DNA of 64,000 nucleotides from assembly GCA_907163375.1 (NCBI GenBank), contig CAJQUW010008720.1:186001-250000 (forward strand). Direction: 5' to 3'. The DNA comes from Prostheceraeus crozeri. Taxonomy: Eukaryota; Platyhelminthes; Polycladida; Euryleptidae. The translations under genes were made by a program, and so were the position numbers. Of the stretch, positions 21,044 through 32,024 are shown in pieces (position 1 is the stretch's first letter; each line of letters opens with the position of its first letter). Under the pieces are notes generated by a model. It ran no database searches and was not told the origin of the DNA. It saw nothing but the letters and a program-made list of their open reading frames with translations.

Positions 21044-23734
21044 AAATCATTACATTTTCTTAATACATTTTGGAAATGATCGGTGAATTTATTCCCTTCC
21101 TTTGATGGTTGTGCTTTCCCCAGCATGTACTTTTATATCTTTACACGCAACATTTAAATGGAAGTCACTTTCGTTCAGTGGCTATTTTGGAACAACACTC
21201 GATTTACATATTTTCGCATTTCCGACAGCCAGACTTTGTATTTCATTTTACAAGTATCTCAACAGGTCCTTCCTAGTGCCCATGACATACAACAGATTTT
21301 TTCATAAATCCCAAGTATTATTCGGATGTCCGCTTTCCATCATCATTTTGATCATCAGATGAGAGATTTTCTCATTGAATGATGGTAATGATGTATCATT
21401 CACATCTCTGTCACCTGATTGTGGCTAGTGGTGTGATAGATGTTTGGCTTGAGCCAAAGCATTAACTGATAAGCAAGCTAAAGTTTTACTTGGAAGGATA
21501 CGTCGCTGCGCAGAAGGGAGCGGTGGATATGTTAGCGGCATAATGCATTCTGCATTGTGAAGAGTTATCAAATTGATGTGTGTTCCTGTTCAGAATAGAA
21601 CAACTAATCAAACTCTCAGAATAACCTTGTCATATCAAAGAAGAAATGTGACGGACAAACACCAGAAGACAGTGATTGATTAGTCCAACTGATACCGTTC
21701 GTTATCTCCGTGAGATTCTCAACGGGTGCCACGCCTCCAAGAAAGTTTTTGTTGTTTGAGAGTTCACCAAGTTAGTTTTGTCTCACGGTTTCAGCGTACT
21801 TTGTCGTACTTTATCCATAGTGCACACTCAACTGTCTATGTCAACTTATTTCTCGTCATTTATAGTGAAATATGTAAAGCTTCGTGTATTTTAATAAATG
21901 TGAAACCTTGACAACAAAGGTCTGTCGCAGTACATTGAATATCTGAAGAGAATGACAACTATTAAGTCAATAAAAGACACCAACATCTGCATGAAATGCG
22001 AAACCTGTCTTCCATATTTTAACTTGTTATTCACCTTGTCGTCAAATGGTCAGGCGTGGCGATCATGGAACATTGATAGACAATCATTGAATTACTTGAT
22101 AAATGAAGTCTTAACACAGGGACTACAATTTGCCGTGAACTTCGCAAATCAGCCAACAATTTTGCTGGGTCTAAAAATTAATCCAAAAATCCAATAAAAA
22201 TATAGGAGGGTAGTGGGGGTAGGGATATCAAGATTTTCTGAATGGTTTGGAAATATAGGTTAGTCATTTTCCTACAAGTTATTTCTTACTTCTTGTTGTT
22301 TGTCAAACATTCCAAGAGCTGCTGACCGAATCAAAAGTCTATAAGGTAACGCATCAGACTTCCTTGCTTTCGTTACTAACTGTCTGGTAATTGCCCACTA
22401 ATGGAGGGTGGCATTAAATGAAGTTCTTTGATGCCATGACTAATATCTAGAGGGGGATGTCTGACCCTGTTCAACATGGACAAGGACGAAAAACGGGGAA
22501 GTATGTAAGCAGCATGCATGTGGCTTTAAATACAATTAGGAATTTCTAAAAACGAGATGTTCTCTTTTGACCCTCACAATCGAATTTAGTCTATATTCGA
22601 GTTCTATATTTAGTCTATCCTCGACCAAGAAGTTGACGATAAAACATTTTGATCTTAATGGTCTAAGTGGAGAGCATTGAGTGTGGCAATATTATGACAG
22701 TTGGTACGAACTATGATATCTTCGGATCCTATTTCTACTGCTTTGTGATACGTATAGATGCAGTATGGATTAGAGGATTAATGAGACTGAATTTTGTTGT
22801 AGTGAGGATGTGGTTATGTGGATGGCTTCTTCTTTTCAGATGTCAATATATTTCTAGATTCTTATCAGAATTCGAGGTTATGGCGTCTGTGATAGAGGTC
22901 TGCAGCTTCAATGCACCATCAACCACTATGCAAATATAATTTACAGAATGTAAAGTGAAGGACTACATCAGGTTCAATTGGAGCAGGCGCCGTTCTTTCT
23001 TTTGGTATCGGTAAATCCACATGGGGCGAACTGGGCGCCCTGCTTTAACATCACAACTACCTCAATGCGGGCTTGGACGATGTTGACATTGACCATGGAT
23101 TCATTCGCATCTAAACATGGAAATTCTAGGTGGATATAATTACACTCTGTGGTTGCATTCATACAAGTTCGGCCACTCATTGAAGTTCGACTAGAGAGTG
23201 CTAATTGTCTACACATTGAAATGAGGAAGATAATCAGCCACTCGGATATTTTTACAAACTCATTCTACAAAATGTCGTTGATCATATTCTTTGCAATACG
23301 ATTTCATAAAATATTGAGACGCCGATAGAAATTCCACTTTGTCTTTGGTAGGACATGTGAGACGAGTCGAAGCATGATGATTCTAGTCGGATTAAGAAGG
23401 ACAACATGGAAAGCGGTTATAAATCTGTGGGAGGCAATTGGTGAAGAAGGTTCGTTTTTCTAGAATTATACATCACTTATCTTCCAGGGATCCAATGTTT
23501 CAACAAATGCGCTTACTTCGCACTGCATCATGAGGAAAATTGTTGGCTGACTTTTGTTAATTGTGATTTCATTGAAGTTTTTATGGGGCCATTAGAATAT
23601 GTAATTCAGCATGAGTTGATTCATTCAATGAAGCAGGTCTCCTGGAAAGTTGTGTCGATAAGTTTATGCAGTGATTTGATTTTTCTTTAATTATTTGAAA
23701 ATAAGGTTGATACCTCCAGAATAACGAAAATAAG
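21044..23734. other. No recognised gene; one cysteine-containing ORF
   Basis: No repeat structure is resolved. On the minus strand 23216-22974 is open and includes CMNATTECNYIHLEFPC and later FAPCGFTDTKRKNGACSN, which looks like part of an extracellular protein. No family is recognised and splice borders are unclear. Other open frames here have no motif. Confidence 0.25.
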
Positions 23735-24329
23735 GCCAAAATTTCTCGATATTGTATTGCCGACGTTTCGGACGTTCGTCCTTTGTCAAGGCACAAGAGC
23801 AATTCACAAAAGTATGGGCATGCGCACACGAACAAAATAGGCTTATATACAAATTTTTGCAATGCAGTTGACACAAAAACGATTAGAAGTCAGTCATTTC
23901 GATCTTTCTGTTAAGCTTAGGTTTCAAAGATCTGATTTGACGAGATTCGGACAATGTAGTATCTACAGGATCTCTACATTTGTCAATAATTTGTTCATCA
24001 AAATAATCGATAGAACCGGTGTGACATTGATGTTTCTGCAACAAGTGGTCAGAAAGGGCACTGACTTTGTTGCCGGCGTTAATGCTGTTACGATGCTCAG
24101 CATAACGCAAATAAAAAGGGCGGCTACTTTTGCCGATGTAAAATTCTGTACATAATTTGCAGGTAAATTTATAAACTTCTTTTTCTTTACTTTCAACCAT
24201 TTCCTTAGGCGCCCAAACAGTCCTGAATTCATTTAAAAGTAAAGGAATAAAAGAGAAGATTTTTTCGATGTGTGGAATAGTAATAACCAGTGATCGTGCG
24301 TCCACTGAAGCTTCTCTCATCGTAATCAT
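23735..24329 (-). pseudogene. Penelope-like element remnant, GIY-YIG domain and 3' end
   Basis: The minus-strand ORF 24329-23883 carries the endonuclease core EVYKFTCKLCTEFYIGKSSR with RYAEHR and ALSDHLLQKHQ, and ends ...MTDF. Just downstream on that strand lies the complement of GACGTTTCGGACG near 23762, a block typical of Penelope 3' regions. No RT is present, so the copy is 5' truncated. GIY-YIG nicks target DNA during insertion in this family. Confidence 0.85.
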
Positions 24330-24542
24330 TCATTCAAGGAAGACCATAAGGAACAAAATTCTTTATGCTTTGTTGCTTACACACGCATATGCATGTACAT
24401 GTAAGCGGCCTCTGTGTTCATAGGCACCCTCCTACCTACAGCGTTTGAAAGTTAACGACATCGTAGACTCTGACATATGCTGTTATAGACATCCTGTTAA
24501 CTCATTGACGCCCTCGTTCTATGGAGCTGCTTTAACTGACTA

Positions 24543-24955
24543 GGATCCGAAATCGAAGGGAAGGCTGTGAAAAGGAATGAAAAGGCAAGGGATAATGCGT
24601 TGAATGAAAACAGTGGCTTTGACGAAGGCTCGAAGAGTGAAAATGCAGGTAGCAGACACGCAAATGGAGAGATGATCGCTCAAATTGACAAAGCTCGACT
24701 GAGTCATTAAAGGAAGATTTCAGAAGCCATGAACATGTTGAAGAGTTGAAGGAATACTAGAAAGAAGTTGGAAAAACTGCATCACAAAATATTTTCGAAA
24801 AGCAGGAGTAGGAGAGGAAGATGCCCAGGACAGACAATAGTGATGAAATGCAATCCGCATCGGCGACCTCTCTTGATATAGGATCAAGACCAGAAGAGGA
24901 AGAAGAATATAGCTACTATGAAAAGAAGCTTCTCAATAGAATCACTGCATGACTG
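24543..24955 (+). other. Coding-like stretch in two frames, unrecognised
   Basis: An open run ends in GFDEGSKSENAGSRHANG and then EMIAQIDKARLSH stop. After a gap another frame reads ERKMPRTDNSDEMQSASATS and then EEEEEYSYYEKKLLNRITA stop. Both are hydrophilic and protein-like, perhaps the tail of a host gene or pseudogene. Splice sites are weak and no family is recognised. Confidence 0.25.
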
Positions 24956-25375
24956 ACCAAAGACTGTAATCCCAATTTTTGTGACAAAAACTTTCCAAAT
25001 TCCAGCCCAGCGTAACCCATGATCATACCTTTCATGTTACTATATTATAGATAAATCCATTGACTGGTCGCTGTAGATTTTAGTGTTAACCTTCTCTGCT
25101 CCCCAACTGTGGACGCTGTATGCAGGGAAGAGAATCTCTCGGATTTATTTGGAATTCCGGATTTTTTGACGGCCGTCTGTGTCATTTCTGTGATTCGCCA
25201 GAAACTTCAATAAAAGTATGAGACCTAAGGGGTGGGGGTATGATACGTGGGCCCCTGAGATGGAATGACATCTTCGGAAAGTAACGCTTGGTCCCGTCTT
25301 AAGACAAAGCATCTTCATAATGCATTGCATAAGAACCCTCTGATCATAAGTCACTACAATTGATATAATCCATAG
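24956..25375. other. No feature seen
   Basis: Nothing supported between the coding-like stretch and the minisatellite. Confidence 0.35.
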
Positions 25376-25516
25376 ATCCCCTTCCGACTATCAGTGCCAC
25401 TCTCTGGTAACCAGTGGGCCCCCTTCGACGATCAGATGATCCTCTCTGACGATCAGTGGGCCCCCTCTGACCATCAGTAGGCCCCCTCTGGCTATCAGTG
25501 GGTCTCCTCTGGCTAT
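25376..25516. repeat. GC-rich 21-bp minisatellite
   Basis: About seven imperfect tandem units of the form ATCAGTGGGCCCCCTCTGACG, mostly 21 bp long. It ends directly before the 5' truncation point of the LINE at about 25527. Confidence 0.8.
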
Positions 25517-25526
25517 CACACGATCA

Positions 25527-26831
25527 GTGGCCAAGTCCATTTTTATTACATTACCAAAGAAACCAGGCACGAAAAAGTGCGACGAATTTCGTATAATCAG
25601 TCTTATGAGCCATGTTGCAAAGTTGATGGTTCACCTGCTGCTGAACAGAATGCGTGGAAGATCGGTGGAAGAAATATCCGAGGTTCAATACGGTTTCATG
25701 CCGGACAAGGCACGAGAACGCTATTTACACCCTACGTCGACTTGTGGAACGGGCTATTGAAAAACAACGAGACGTCTTGGTATGTTTCATCGATTATAGC
25801 AAAGCGCTCGACAGGGTGCAACATGAGCCATTGTTTAAGATTCTGCGAAGTCTGGACATCGAAGAGAGCGATATTAATCTACTGAAAAGTTTATACTGGT
25901 AGCAGAAAGCTGCAGTGCAAATGGATGGGGATATCAGTTCGTGGTGTGACATAAAGCGAGGAGTAAGACAAGGATGCGTGGCATCTCCTTTTCTCTTTGC
26001 CTTATACTCCGAAATGATCCTGCGTAACCTCGACGAACATGATGGTTTCAAAGTTGGAGGCATTGTCGTGAACAACCTCAGATACGCAGACGATACTGTG
26101 ATCATTGCCGAATCAGAAGCGCAGCTGCAAGAGCTCATAGACGTTGTTGTCGCTGAAAGTGAAAGCAAAAGTTTTTATTTAAATATAAGAAAATCTGTCA
26201 CCATGGACTTCAGCAAAACAGATAATACGCTTCCTTGCCTAATAATGGTTCATGGAGAGACATTGAAGCAAGTTGAAGCTTTCGTCTACTTAGGTAGCAT
26301 GTTAACTCGGGATGGCCGATGCCACATGGAGATACGAAGAACAACAGCCATCGCTAAGGCCTCGTTCTCTTCTCTAAACAAAGTTCTAATATCGCGCTCA
26401 CTACTATTGTCGACAAGGATGAGAATGCTGAAGTGTTATGTCTGGTCAACGCTGTTATATGGCTGTGAGACCTGGACGGTGAGTCGCGCCGATAGACAGA
26501 AACTCGAAGCGGCGGAAATGGGGTTCCTTCGTCGAATGTTCAAAATCTCCTGGACGGAACATCGCAGCAACGAGCAGGTTTTGGCAATGGCGCAATCATC
26601 GGCAAGTTTGCTTTGGGAAATAAAGGAAAGGCAACGTTCCTGGGACACGTACTGAGGAAGGATGCAATGGAGAAGTTGGCAACCACCGGAATGATGGAGG
26701 GCAAACGAGCTCGGGGACGTCAACGGGAGACATACGTCACCGCATTGGCAAAGGACCTGGACATCACAAATATCGACTTGCTGCGCATGGCAACGAATCG
26801 TTCCTTGTATAGACATTTTTGTGTCTCATGA
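25527..26831 (+). pseudogene. LINE reverse transcriptase fragment, 5' truncated
   Basis: Successive + strand frames give the start of the RT (LPKKPGTKKCDEFRIISLMS), the palm with catalytic Asp (VLVCFIDYSKALDRVQHEPL) and motif B (GVRQGCVASPFLFALYSEMI). Motif C (LRYADDTVIIAESEAQLQEL), the long C-terminal domain (YLGSMLTRDGRCHMEIRR, LLYGCETWTVS) and the tail (FLGHVLRKDAME, ARGRQRETYVTALAKDLDI) follow. Frameshifts near 25640 and 26620 and a TAG at about 25900 break the ORF. No endonuclease domain is present upstream; the fragment starts at the minisatellite. The clade is left open (RTE/CR1-like). Confidence 0.9.
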
Positions 26832-28075
26832 ACCCATCGTTCCAGTGGAATATGGGAATGTGATTGATTGACCCGCTACGTGATATATATTTCCTTGTTG
26901 CTTTTCTTATCTCTTTAGTTACCCTCTCCTATGCCGTACAATATGAAGTAAGCAATTCCATTTGTTATACATTGTGCAACTCATTATGGACGCCAAGAAA
27001 TTTTGATTCACAAAACCTGCCTGCTTTATAATACATCAAAATTCTACTAGTTATGCTCCCATAAGGGTTGACGTTTCGCTTGTGGCGCTTTATAATAGCT
27101 GCGGTGCTTTTTTTGTGACACCGCGTTCTCATCCCTGTGTATGACTGGTAAAGTTTTAGTCTGACCCCGTTGTTAATACTTTTAATCATCACCATCTATT
27201 TGTCGTATGTGCAATATCAGCGATAGAACGAAAGAATAGATAAATGGAGGTTCTCGAACTCGCCATATACGAAGAGGTATTTCCATTAATGTCAGAAACG
27301 ATGACAATTCCAGATAATCATAAAATTGACGACTCTCGTAAAATGGATGTGAAATGGTTTGAATATGATCGCCGGAATCGTTTATTTACCGTTTCAACCT
27401 CTGGATTGTTCAGTCAATGGACTTATCTCTCTTCCCAGGAACATAAACTTTTATCTGTCGACTTTTAAAAACGGTCAAACATTTTAACAGCAACCTCTTT
27501 CAGAATCTAAATCGAAATAATTAGCAGAATGTAGGATCGCTTAGCATCAGGATAATCGTAAACGCGCACACTTTTGATTTTTTTATAGCTGCCTTATACA
27601 AAGAAAAATTAATGTGATCAGTCTGTTCATCGCGTTTTCAAGAAATGAAACTATTGAAAATGTCAATACCTTCCGTCGCCTTGCAGCCTATCATTTAAAT
27701 TTGAATTACGTGACAGTACTTACAATGCTTCAAAAATCTGTTAATTAATTCATTTGATCGAGTTGAATAGATAAATTATTGAGTCCTGAACTTGATGAAT
27801 AATGTCGGAGAAAGGTGAAATATGTATTAACATAAGTAAATAATAATGGGGATAAGTAAAAATAATGGGAAATAGTATGAGTTTCATTGGAAACATAGTC
27901 GAAAAGTTATCGCAGTTATAATGCTCGCTGCCACACACTGGAAGCTTGGGCTATAAAGTCTTAAATCCAAAAATTTGAAAAAAGTTAAGACATTATTTTC
28001 CTATTCTATGAAATGGATAACCAGAATTAGTTGTTGAAATAAGCATGTACTTCCAGTATCGGTCTGCATGTGGTA
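26832..28075. other. No recognised feature
   Basis: One open frame at 27244-27468 (+) starts with ATG and reads MEVLELAIYEEVFPLMSETM and onward to KWFEYDRRNRLF. No family is recognised. The remainder is AT-rich. Confidence 0.3.
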
Positions 28076-28770
28076 TGGTCCGGCAGTCAGAGTGAGTCCT
28101 GCAGGGAGCGATGCCGAAAATGAGACTTTCACAGAATGATGTACACCCTATGCCTACTATAAATCTGCGCCTCTGCCGAGTTCTACCTGGTTCCTCCATT
28201 TGTCAGACACGATCAAAGCAAAACACATGTTAATCCAATGGGACGCAGATGACAGGTTTTCGTAAAAATGAAATTTTCTGTTTTCGTTTAATAAGTTGAA
28301 AATACTACATGTGAGTCAAGAGCCATAATTTTTGACATGGAATGTTTTCAGCTTATTTTCTATGATGTGCATGTGTTGCTGTCATGTTTCAGATTGGCAA
28401 TGCATGCAAGAGTGTGGATAACATTTTTCAAAAAGCTTGTGTTTGCCGACATCAGGAGGCTTTCCAAAATTGAATGTGTTTAACTTCATAGACGGTGTGC
28501 ATGAACATGATTATGACATTCCATGTCAAAAATTATGACTCTGGGCTTAGTACTTTTCAGTTGATGAGAGAAAGCCTAAAATTTCGCTTTTACCAAGACT
28601 ACGATCTGCGTCCCATTGGTTCCCTTAAATCCTGTCTGACAAGAGGAGGAACCTGGTAGAACTCTGCAGACGTGCCGATTCGTAGGAGGCATAGGGCGCA
28701 CATCATTCTGTGAAAGTCTCATTTTCGGCCTCGTGTCCTACATGCAGTGACTCGTTCTGGTTGCAGGACT
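28076..28770. repeat. Large imperfect foldback (inverted repeat about 300 bp per arm)
   Basis: The left arm (about 28076-28400) and right arm (about 28490-28770, reverse complement) share long blocks. Examples are GCCGAAAATGAGACTTTCAC then AGAATGATGT, CCAATGGGACGCAGAT, and CATAATTTTTGACATGGAAT. The spacer is about 90 bp. It has no coding capacity. It is either a foldback transposon or an inverted duplication, and its transcript would form a long hairpin. Confidence 0.75.
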
Positions 28771-29319
28771 AGTCCATGGATTGCTATCTCCGCATCTCAA
28801 ATGTAGTTATCAGTAATGACCAAGTGATGTTATAGCTGCTTTACACGGCGGCGCGGGTAACGTGAAATGTACTGTTAAGCGTACACTGTGTGGCGTCATC
28901 ATTTAGCATCATTTTGTCATTGTATCTTTTTAAATCAGAGTTTAAAGGAAGAGGACGAACCTATACACCAGAGGTGTCCCTTAGCAGAAGATTTAAGGCG
29001 AAGAAGCAGAATATGGAAGAACGAAAAGTCTGGATGATGACGCAACAATAACTACGTAAATAACTAAGACATTGTGGGACAGTGCAGTAAAAATATACAT
29101 TACTCATAACTGTATAACTAAGTACAGAGATACTGAAAATTAATTCGCGAAAATCAAAATTTCATTTGAGATGTGTAGATTGTCATCCATGTTCTGTGCG
29201 AAATATTAGCAGCACCATCATAGGTGTAAACATGGTAATTTCAGTATCAGGCACTGCTGAGATTGTAAATGAAGTTTAATGACAAGTTCAAGATACTTGT
29301 TTAATTTTGGATAGTTGCC
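28771..29319. other. No feature seen
   Basis: AT-rich, no gene or repeat supported. Confidence 0.35.
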
Positions 29320-29880
29320 AATGATCATGATAGGACAGAAAGCTGGAAATTATCGATGCTCATCATTCTGTCGGCATGGTCAGTCAAACTATGTTCAGAT
29401 AGTGCACTTTCACGATCTTGACAGTTCAAACTATGTCTGTGTTCATCATGCCGTAACTTTAAAGGTCGGCAAGTTTGGCCAATGTAATTTTTATGACAAA
29501 TTTTACATTCAAAATTATATACAATGTATTTATCGCTACACATATATTTAAGTCCAATATCCTTGCACAGTTTACAATTACATTTGTTTGTGCACTATCT
29601 GAACATAGTTTGACTGACCATGCCGATAGAATGATGAACATCGATAATTTTCAGCTTTCTGTCCTAAATAAACAAAAGAATTCGATGAATACTAAGATGT
29701 CCAAAGCACGCTTCATAGCGTTGAACAAGCCACAAATCAACCGCAAGCATGAATTGATCTAACGAGTCGTCACTGCCCAATCATTTTTATATTTAAGCCA
29801 ACTGCCTGTTCATTTACTTACCCCTTGATACTGTCCACTGTGACGAAACGCTTCGGGGAACTTTATTTATTTTTAATAAA
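29320..29880. pseudogene. Penelope-like remnant with head-to-head inverted GIY-YIG pieces
   Basis: The minus-strand part (about 29588-29325) encodes YIVYNFECKICHKNYIGQTC and ALSEHSLTDHADRMMSIDNF. The + strand part (about 29588-29762) encodes ALSEHSLTDHADRMMNIDNF then KPQINRKHELI stop. It is followed by a 3' region with GACGAAACGCTTCGG near 29840. The shared 75-90 bp thus occurs twice in opposite orientation around a junction near 29588. The structure fits a 5' inversion during insertion or two facing truncated copies. Confidence 0.8.
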
Positions 29881-30455
29881 TAAAAAAATCGTCTAAATTG
29901 AGGGAGAGCTATATTTTTGCTTACATCGTGGAAAATTGAATAATTATCTCTAACTAAAATTGTACCATGAATCGTCGACAACACGAACACGGCACAAATA
30001 ACCAGGCTCAACACGCCAGGAAACACGCTGTTGTTCGTGTCACTAACACAGATCTCCATAGTGAAAATCTATAGCATGGTTTCAACATTGGCTGAAAACC
30101 AACCACCTTGCATGTCGGATTATTATTTAATCAGTCTCTCAAGCAGAAGCTCACAATGATGACACCTGGAGATCTTTTGACTGACCCTGTTCAGTGTGCG
30201 TACTATGTGCAATAAATGAAATAAGCAAAGTAAGTGCTTATTAAATACAAACTACCACCCAGAATGAGAATCACAGTCCGAAGCCTAAATTTTTAATTTA
30301 TTGCAAAAATATGAACTTCCCTAATTAGCACTTCGCAAAATGCGAAATGAGACTTACGGATGAATAGGTATTGACTCATTATATCCTGAAATCATTCTTT
30401 TATTGTTGCTTAATGTTTCGAAGATTCGCGAGATGATAATTCTTTTCCTTTTCAG
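29881..30455. other. Intronic stretch, no gene
   Basis: Nothing supported apart from the branch/acceptor region of exon D. Confidence 0.35.
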
Positions 30456-30518
30456 AGCGCAATTTGAGTTAAATGAGGCCGTGAGGAAATCGCATCAGTT
30501 GTCACAAGACAAAGAGAG
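30456..30518 (+). CDS. Host exon D of the coiled-coil gene
   Basis: A strong acceptor (ATTCTTTTCCTTTTCAG) precedes it and donor GTAAGT follows at 30519. Only the phase-2 frame is open, reading AQFELNEAVRKSHQLSQDKE, and it exits in phase 2. It joins exon C (7334-7376) or exon A directly in phase. The peptide is charged and helical, like exon A. The implied intron from 7377 is about 23 kb and filled with transposons. The gene is not identified. Confidence 0.65.
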
Positions 30519-30916
30519 GTAAGTTGATGATTATTTCATGAATTAATAGCCATAACATCATCAAGATCGAAGCAGATCTCAGGAGATTATCAAGAAAATT
30601 TATAAATGGATTTTTGAATCCATGACCTTGTTAAATGCGCTAGACAATCCAAACGTTGCTTTTTAAATCGGATATTTGGTTACGCATGACCCACTCCATG
30701 TTAATGAGACAGTCGTTTCGTACGTGCAGCAAAATTTATCTTGAACTTCACCATATTTCTCCATGCACCAGAATTTTGGGATTTCATTCAATGTAAATCC
30801 AACGCTGTAGTAATCCCAAATGTACTTCAGGTTATTCTGATAAATCATGAACAAGTAGCGAATAAGGAAAGTTTTTCATATAACTTCATATATATAACTT
30901 CATATGCAATTAAGTA

Positions 30917-32022
30917 CCGTATATCTTCCAATAGAACCTGGGGTTCTATTAATTCATGTTGCTCTTACCTGGGTTTTATTAGGGGGTCGGGTTCTTTTTA
31001 ATTACATTAAAAATGTATCGGAAAAAACACGAATTGGTAGCCTAGGTATTCTTGTAGCACACTTGCTGTAACATCATTATTCAACCCTAAAGTTCGCTTT
31101 TATCTTTAGTCTAACTTCTGTTTCTGGTGTCCGTATTATGCGTAAGTCATAGAAACCTACTCGCTACAAGGAATTACGAAAAAAGTAAGCCTACGTGTGA
31201 TACCTGCAGGGTGTCCGCGCTCCCTGTCCGGGAGGCTCCTAATCCTTCATCAACGTCGTGTGGTATGAGGAACTAGGAGCCGTAAACTCCCTTATTAACG
31301 TCGTGCGGAATGGCGGACTCCGAGCTGTAAACTCCCTCATTAACGTTTTGTGGTTGTATTAGCTATAAACAGCTATTTCCTTCTTAACTATGAGTTGTTA
31401 TCATTCTTCCCAAATTTTTTACAGTATGATGAACTATGCGCTGTTATGTATGTCTTGAAGTTTCTGCGATTTAATGAATTATTTTTGAATCTGATGCGTG
31501 TAGCACGTGTGTCAATTATAGGCCCAGCTGTTATTTTCAGACTCCAAATCAAGAGCATCAAGAAAAACCGAAACCACCTGTGTTTTTGAAAGTAAATGTC
31601 TGTGTTTGGAACTTCTGCAATTTACATTGTGTTTCACGGTATTTATTACCCTGATTTTTGGTAAATTTCCCTCGAAAACCTGGAAAATGAATTTTACCCT
31701 GGAAATCCTGGAAAATACCTGGAAATTTTCATTCAGATTGCGCGGACACCCTATACCTGGGTGCGCACGAGTATACCGGTACGCACCGGTACATTATTAA
31801 AGATGGAAAATATGGAAATGTGTCACTAATAGCCAAATAATTGTGAAATCGTCATATCTTGTATAAGAATACCTAGCAGGTATACGGCAGGTGCATGAAC
31901 AATTGTACAGCAGTAACGGGATGTTAATGTATGGGCTATATGGTCCATAAGATGCTTCTGATTCTGACCCGAGTTCTATCAGACCCCCGGGTTCTAGTAG
32001 AGGTCCATTAGACGATGTACGG
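30917..32022. mobile_element. CCGTA-type inverted-repeat element, interrupted
   Basis: The ends read inward CCGTATATCTTCCAATAGAA and CCGTACATCGTCTAATGGAC, with GGTTCTA blocks behind each. TA lies at 30915-30916 and 32023-32024. A hAT MITE (31208-31752) is inserted inside. The design matches the element at 2722-3127, so both probably belong to one TA-targeting superfamily. It has no ORF. Confidence 0.65.
31208..31752. mobile_element. hAT MITE with CCTGGAAAA subterminal repeats
   Basis: The ends are AGGGTGTCCGCGC and GCGCGGACACCCT. The flanks ATACCTGC (31200-31207) and ATACCTGG (31753-31760) are an 8-bp duplication with one mismatch. The right subterminal region has about five CCTGGAAAA(T) words. 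It is 545 bp and non-coding, inserted within the CCGTA-type element. Confidence 0.8.
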
Positions 32023-32024
32023 TA

